DNA from: JANOAR01 sp031411235
Lineage (GTDB): Bacteria; Verrucomicrobiota; Verrucomicrobiia; Verrucomicrobiales; Verrucomicrobiaceae
Reading direction: 5' to 3'
Assembly (NCBI GenBank): GCA_031411235.1
Contig: JANOAR010000215.1
Coordinates: forward strand, 1 to 24,136
Length of the DNA stretch: 24,136 bases
In this document: positions 20,620-24,136 of the stretch, in pieces
How positions within the stretch are numbered: position 1 is the first letter of the stretch
Layout of the letters: each line of letters starts with the position of its first letter
Translations under genes and position numbers: made by a program
The notes under the pieces: generated by a model
The model's database searches: none
Told to the model about the DNA's origin: nothing
Seen by the model: only the letters and a program-made list of their open reading frames with translations

Positions 20620-21372
20620 ATGCGCCGCATCATTATCTGGACTAGCCTCATCGCACCGCCGCTGGCTGTGGTGGCAGGCTGGCTGCTCGGCTGGCCGTGG
20701 GCCGTGGCGCTGCTGTTGCCCGCAGGGCTGCTCTGGCTGGGGGCCACGCTGGTGCCGAGATGTGCGTGGTGGGGGCCGCAGATGAGCAGCTTCCAGTCGA
20801 GGCATCGCGAGGTGTTGCTGACCTTCGATGATGGCCCCTGCCCAAATGACACGCCGAAGGTGCTCGACATGCTGGATGAAGCCGGGGCCAAGGCAGTGTT
20901 CTTTATCAATGGCCGAAAAGCGCGAATGCACCCGCTGCTGGTGAGAGAGATCGCACAGCGTGGCCATGCCCTGGGCTGCCACACGATGACTGACCCCGTG
21001 CGCTGGTGGTGGGCCTACACGCCAGCACGCCAGCGCAACGAGATCAAGCTGTGCCTCACTGCGCTAGAGCACGCGGTGCCAGGCTGCGTGGTGACGTGGT
21101 GCCGCACGCCGGCGGGCATGAGAAATCACTGGCTGCATGGCATCCTCGCCGAGCACCCTTTGCAACTCATGGCGTGGTCGGCGAGCGATGGTGAATGGCA
21201 CTCCCGCGATGAAGAGAGCACACTGATCGCACTGAAGCGTGACATCGACAAAGGTAGCATCGTGCAACTGCACGAGGGTCGCGTGGCTCCTGATGGCTCG
21301 TCGCGATTGATCCCAGTGCTGGAGGAACTGCTCTTCTGGCTGAAGGCCCAGAGCTATGAAATCGGGGCGTAA
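20620..21372 (+). CDS. Membrane-anchored polysaccharide deacetylase (NodB fold)
   Basis: A 250-residue protein with an N-terminal hydrophobic region (about 5-45) acting as anchor or uncleaved signal. NodB motif 1 is TFDDGP (68-73). Motif 2 is altered: H121-T-M-T-D125, where the second metal-binding His is normally found. Motif 3 'RTPAG' (162-166) and the closing 'LHEG' (217-220) are conserved. The enzyme may therefore bind its metal differently or have altered activity. It stands alone downstream of a terminator and converges on a minus-strand gene. Confidence 0.87.
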   Translation: MRRIIIWTSLIAPPLAVVAGWLLGWPWAVALLLPAGLLWLGATLVPRCAWWGPQMSSFQSRHREVLLTFDDGPCPNDTPKVLDMLDEAGAKAVFFINGRKARMHPLLVREIAQRGHALGCHTMTDPVRWWWAYTPARQRNEIKLCLTALEHAVPGCVVTWCRTPAGMRNHWLHGILAEHPLQLMAWSASDGEWHSRDEESTLIALKRDIDKGSIVQLHEGRVAPDGSSRLIPVLEELLFWLKAQSYEIGA

Positions 21373-21434
21373 CTCGGGGTCAGCGTAGCCTTGGCCGTGA
21401 GGCCGGGGTGGGTGGTGTTTTCGTTGCACACAGA

Positions 21435-22145
21435 CTACACCACGCTCCCTGCAGCATCGGCGGCGGCCTCTTCGCCAATCTGATCCATCACAATGCCAGC
21501 AGCCAGTCTGCCACTATAAAGCTCGATGGTTCGGCGGGCGATGATGTCGATGACCGCAGGTTGCAGCGCACGCACCGCGACATTCGACACGGCGACGGTG
21601 GCCCACATGAGTGGCGACTTGTAGCGCACCACTTGGAGGAGAGGGAGGATGCGTTTGTACCACTTGCTGGCGTGTTTGAAGGTGTTGCTCTGCATCATTT
21701 GCTTGCCCTTATTCCAGGCGTCGATGGCGGTGTTGGCACTCACATCGACGAGACGGCCCACCGTGCGAGTTTGCAAAAAATTGGCGATGTCCTCGGCAGC
21801 GAGATGCACCGCGCGGGTGAAATGGCTGAGCCCTGGCGAGAGCAGTGGCCTGGGTTCGGCGGGGTAATAGATGGCGGCAATCTCGCGGACGAGCCTGGGG
21901 ATTTCTGAGACGACAGGCTCGATCCATTCGGGATTGAAGTTTCTTTGCCAGCGCAGCCTCGCCTTGCAGTCGGTGACGGCGCGTTGGGCATCCTCATCCT
22001 TGTCGCTGCCATGCAGCGCACGCAGGGCGTCCTCGGTCGCCTGATTCGCAGCCTTGATCTCAGTAAGGAAGCGCAGCCCCTGCCACACCGCGATAATGCC
22101 GATGCCAGCGACGAAACCTGCAAAAAAAATGAGCGCGGAGTGCAT
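21435..22145 (-). CDS. Conserved hypothetical membrane-anchored protein
   Basis: A 236-residue protein I cannot place in a family. An N-terminal transmembrane segment (about 4-22, 'LIFFAGFVAGIGIIAVW') is followed by a mostly helical body with 'NPEWIEPVVSEIPRLVREIAAIYYP' and a less polar C-terminal part ('SPLMWATVAVSNVAVRAL', 'ARRTIELYSGRLAAGIVMDQIGEEAA'). That C-terminal pattern resembles uncharacterised proteins encoded near small GTPases, but no GTPase is nearby here. It precedes no gene on its strand within 400 bases. Confidence 0.7.
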   Translation of the reverse strand: MHSALIFFAGFVAGIGIIAVWQGLRFLTEIKAANQATEDALRALHGSDKDEDAQRAVTDCKARLRWQRNFNPEWIEPVVSEIPRLVREIAAIYYPAEPRPLLSPGLSHFTRAVHLAAEDIANFLQTRTVGRLVDVSANTAIDAWNKGKQMMQSNTFKHASKWYKRILPLLQVVRYKSPLMWATVAVSNVAVRALQPAVIDIIARRTIELYSGRLAAGIVMDQIGEEAAADAAGSVV

Positions 22146-22220
22146 AGAAGGGAGACTGGCGGCTTCAGTGTAGCGACGGATGCTTGATCTTCATCCGCAA
22201 ACTTGGCTGCATCGTACGGC

Positions 22221-22928
22221 TTATCGCCCCTCCATTCGCGTCCACAGCCCCGTTTCCCAGTCAAACGACTCCACTGCGCTGAACGCCTTCTTATAGTCGT
22301 AGTGGCTGGGAGCCTGCGTCGCGTAGCCGTGGTAGAGCCAGCGCAGGGCGTGCTGCTGCGCGTATTCGAGTTCCTTCAGCATCGTGTAGGTGCCCAGGCT
22401 GCGGTCGGCAAAATCGGGGTCGAAGATGGCATACACACTCGACGCCGCTTTATCGCCCACATCCATGAAGCTGACCGCAATCAGCCTACCCTGGAAGGTC
22501 ACACGCTGGGCGAGGCACACACACGGCGTGTCGCCAGGGCTGTGGCTGAAAAAATTGTTTAGCGACTCCGGCACGTTGTCGGTGAAGCGCTCGCAATGCC
22601 GGGTGAACATCGCGTGGATTTCATCATCGAACTCCGCCACAACGAACTCGCTCACCACGTCCTCGTTGCGCCGCAGCACCCGACGTTGGCTTTTGCTGAG
22701 ACGAAACTCTGGCACGTCGATGCGCAGCGGCGTGATGTAGTGATGCTCAGCGCCCATCTCCGTCTCGCTGTATCGGTAGAAGACGATGCCCTGATGCCTC
22801 CAGCCAGCGGCCCACAGACGATCCATCATCTCAGCAGGCACCTGACGCGCCGCGAAGACATCGTCGATCTTCTCCCGCCCATGAGGAGCGTCGTTAGCGC
22901 CTTGGGCATCCGATTCAGTTTCGATCAT
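22221..22928 (-). CDS. ATE/Bpt-like aminoacyl-tRNA-protein transferase, C-domain only
   Basis: A 235-residue protein matching the C-terminal (GNAT-fold) half of arginyl- or leucyl-tRNA-protein transferases, which add Arg or Leu from charged tRNA to protein N-termini for ClpS/ClpAP degradation. Visible signatures are 'FRLSKSQRRVLRRN' (75-88), 'VSFMDVGDKAASSVYAIFDP' (152-171) and 'SLGTYTMLKELEYA' (177-190). The N-terminal Cys-rich part of ATE is not present in its usual form. The amino acid used cannot be told from sequence. A link to the atypical Leu/Arg tRNAs 20 kb away is not implied by position. Confidence 0.78.
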   Translation of the reverse strand: MIETESDAQGANDAPHGREKIDDVFAARQVPAEMMDRLWAAGWRHQGIVFYRYSETEMGAEHHYITPLRIDVPEFRLSKSQRRVLRRNEDVVSEFVVAEFDDEIHAMFTRHCERFTDNVPESLNNFFSHSPGDTPCVCLAQRVTFQGRLIAVSFMDVGDKAASSVYAIFDPDFADRSLGTYTMLKELEYAQQHALRWLYHGYATQAPSHYDYKKAFSAVESFDWETGLWTRMEGR

Positions 22929-23114
22929 GGGTTCGTGGCAGTTTGGGCCGTTGTTTCGACTGGCACCAGGGCTTTGGCAAGCTCATCAAATTTCAAGCTC
23001 TCCGAAGCCATGGGTGGTGGCAAAACGCAGCGCATGATCGTCACCAGTCACGCTAAATCTCCCCATCGTGGTTGCACCCTCTATCATCGCGGCACAAAGG
23101 TAGCCGCTCCAGTC

Positions 23115-24017
23115 ATGCGCCACCTCCGCCTCAAACTCTCCGACCTGCTCGACCTCGCTGGCCAATCGCCAGCGGATTGCACGACGGATGACGCAGAAGT
23201 GAAAGCCCTGGTCAGGCGGCAGTTCAGCTTCCTGCCGCAGCCGCTGGCCATCACCGTCGAGGGCGACGAGGTGCTCATTGAGTTCCAGGAAGAACCCGCC
23301 ACCGCCCAAGCCGAAGCCCTGCGCCTCGCGCAAAAAGGAACCAAGCGAGCCGCCGAAGGGGACTATGCCAAGGCCATCGAAAGCCTGAATCGTGCGCTCA
23401 AACTCCAGCCCTCGCTGCACAGCGCTCGGCGCGATCTCGCCATGGCCTACGTCGAACTCGGCGATATTGAAAACGCCACCCATCACCTCATCGAAGTCCT
23501 GCGGCTCGACCCCACCGACGCGTGGCATTGGGTCGTGCTGGGCAACCTCTACGTCGGCCCCAAGAACGACCTCGACACTGGCGAAAAATTCCTGCGCAAG
23601 GCGCTTGCCTTGAAGCCCGGCGATGCGTGGGCGCTCAACAGCCTCGCCACCCTTTGCCTCAAGCGCGGCAACAACGCCGAAGCCCTGCAACACTACCAGC
23701 AGGCCCTCGCCGCCAACCCCCAGTTCGCTAGCCCCTACCTCGGCGAAGCCCAGGCCCTCGCCGCCATGCAGCGCCTGTTCCAGCAGGGCCAGCTCCAGGA
23801 TGCCCGCAGCCAGAGCGTCTTCGCCAATGCCCGCCAGCTCTATCTTAAGGGCACATCCGGAAACTCAAAAACCGCCTCCAAACTTGATCAAAGAGTGGCG
23901 CGGAGCCGGAAGATGAGGCAAGCAGGAGCGTGGCAAGTTTCATCCCCTTCGGCAGCCCAGGACTCTTTGATGAGTTCGTTCAAACCCTTGATGTCGCAGC
24001 CTTCGAGACGCCCTTGA
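23115..24017 (+). CDS. TPR-repeat protein, C-terminus probably replaced by IS sequence
   Basis: The most likely start is ATG 23115 (MRHLRLKLSDLLDLAG), giving about 300 residues. At least three tetratricopeptide repeats lie between residues 70 and 230 ('AKAIESLNRALKLQP', 'ENATHHLIEVLRLDP', 'EALQHYQQALAANP'). From about residue 250 the sequence becomes low quality and overlaps, in another frame, the head of an IS5-type transposase gene, so the native C-terminus has probably been cut off. Partner-binding function is likely; specifics are unknown. Confidence 0.75.
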   Translation: MRHLRLKLSDLLDLAGQSPADCTTDDAEVKALVRRQFSFLPQPLAITVEGDEVLIEFQEEPATAQAEALRLAQKGTKRAAEGDYAKAIESLNRALKLQPSLHSARRDLAMAYVELGDIENATHHLIEVLRLDPTDAWHWVVLGNLYVGPKNDLDTGEKFLRKALALKPGDAWALNSLATLCLKRGNNAEALQHYQQALAANPQFASPYLGEAQALAAMQRLFQQGQLQDARSQSVFANARQLYLKGTSGNSKTASKLDQRVARSRKMRQAGAWQVSSPSAAQDSLMSSFKPLMSQPSRRP

Positions 24018-24136
24018 TGCGCGTGGGCAAGCTGGTGCGATGGGAGGTCTTTGCGCCGCTGATCCAAGGTGCCGTCACTCGCGAGCCCAAAAGTCCCGGC
24101 GGCAGGCCGCGCTTCCATCCCATGCTCATGTTCAAG
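23930..24136 (+). CDS. IS5-family transposase, N-terminal part, cut by window edge
   Basis: The frame from GTG 23930 reads 'FIPFGSPGLFDEFVQTLDV' and runs open to the window end with 'GGRPRFHPMLMFK', the usual N-terminal motif of IS5-family DDE transposases. AGGAG lies almost against the GTG, so the true start is uncertain. The left end of the element must lie within the last part of the TPR gene, about 23850-23900; terminal repeats cannot be confirmed without the right end. Confidence 0.82.
   Translation, partial: MASFIPFGSPGLFDEFVQTLDVAAFETPLMRVGKLVRWEVFAPLIQGAVTREPKSPGGRPRFHPMLMFK

Overview
The window looks like chromosomal DNA from a GC-rich Gram-negative bacterium, most likely a member of the Verrucomicrobiota. 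That placement is an inference from the gene mix (DUF4159 plus MoxR, DUF1015, DUF4091, CNNM/CorC pairs, CelD-type acetyltransferase) and from the dispersed 'ccacggatgaacacgaatgg' type repeat; there is no rRNA to confirm it. Insertion-sequence fragments bound both ends: an IS3-type transposase tail at 2-106 and an IS5-type transposase head from 23930.

The striking part is 175-4744. Positions 175-2828 hold a dense array of 27 folded tRNA genes on the + strand, covering 19 amino acids (only Val is missing). Twenty-five of the 27 have an unusual elbow: the T-loop reads N-G-C-R instead of T-T-C-R, so position 55 is G, and the D-loop lacks the G18-G19 pair, usually showing A-G instead. Two members (Arg-TCT and the first Glu-TTC) have canonical elbows in both loops. 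Four Leu-anticodon tRNAs have short class I variable loops, although Ser and Tyr members keep long arms. Known synthetase identity elements are largely kept (G3-U70 in Ala, U73 in Cys, G73 in Asp/Asn/Gln/Ser/Trp, C1-G72 in Pro), which argues for functional tRNAs.

Directly downstream are two structures whose distant ends pair in the manner of Y RNAs. Y1 (2841-2976) has a terminal stem with a bulged C and contains, in order, a canonical T-arm, an acceptor-like hairpin and a canonical D-arm: the arrangement expected for a YrlA-type tRNA-mimicking Y RNA. Y2 (3020-3220) has a 12-bp terminal stem and repeats the same inner AGTRA/TTTCT motif. A Rho-independent terminator lies between them. The next gene, 3317-4744, encodes a TROVE/Ro60 (Rsr) protein, the known partner of Y RNAs. 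An elbow-variant tRNA array, tandem Y RNAs and Ro60 form the candidate undescribed system.

Behind Ro60, on the minus strand, is a compact antitoxin-Doc-small membrane protein operon (5692-4822), then a + strand HNH endonuclease. From 6556 the window is ordinary chromosome: DUF4159 and a MoxR ATPase; DUF1015 and two CNNM/CorC-type membrane proteins; a surface-polysaccharide group (NodB deacetylase, GT4 glycosyltransferase, DUF4091 protein, CelD-like acetyltransferase with a decayed paralogue, methyltransferase); lipA; a periplasmic cyclophilin; a second NodB deacetylase; a hypothetical membrane protein; an ATE-like aminoacyl-tRNA-protein transferase; and a TPR protein whose end is cut by the IS5-type element.
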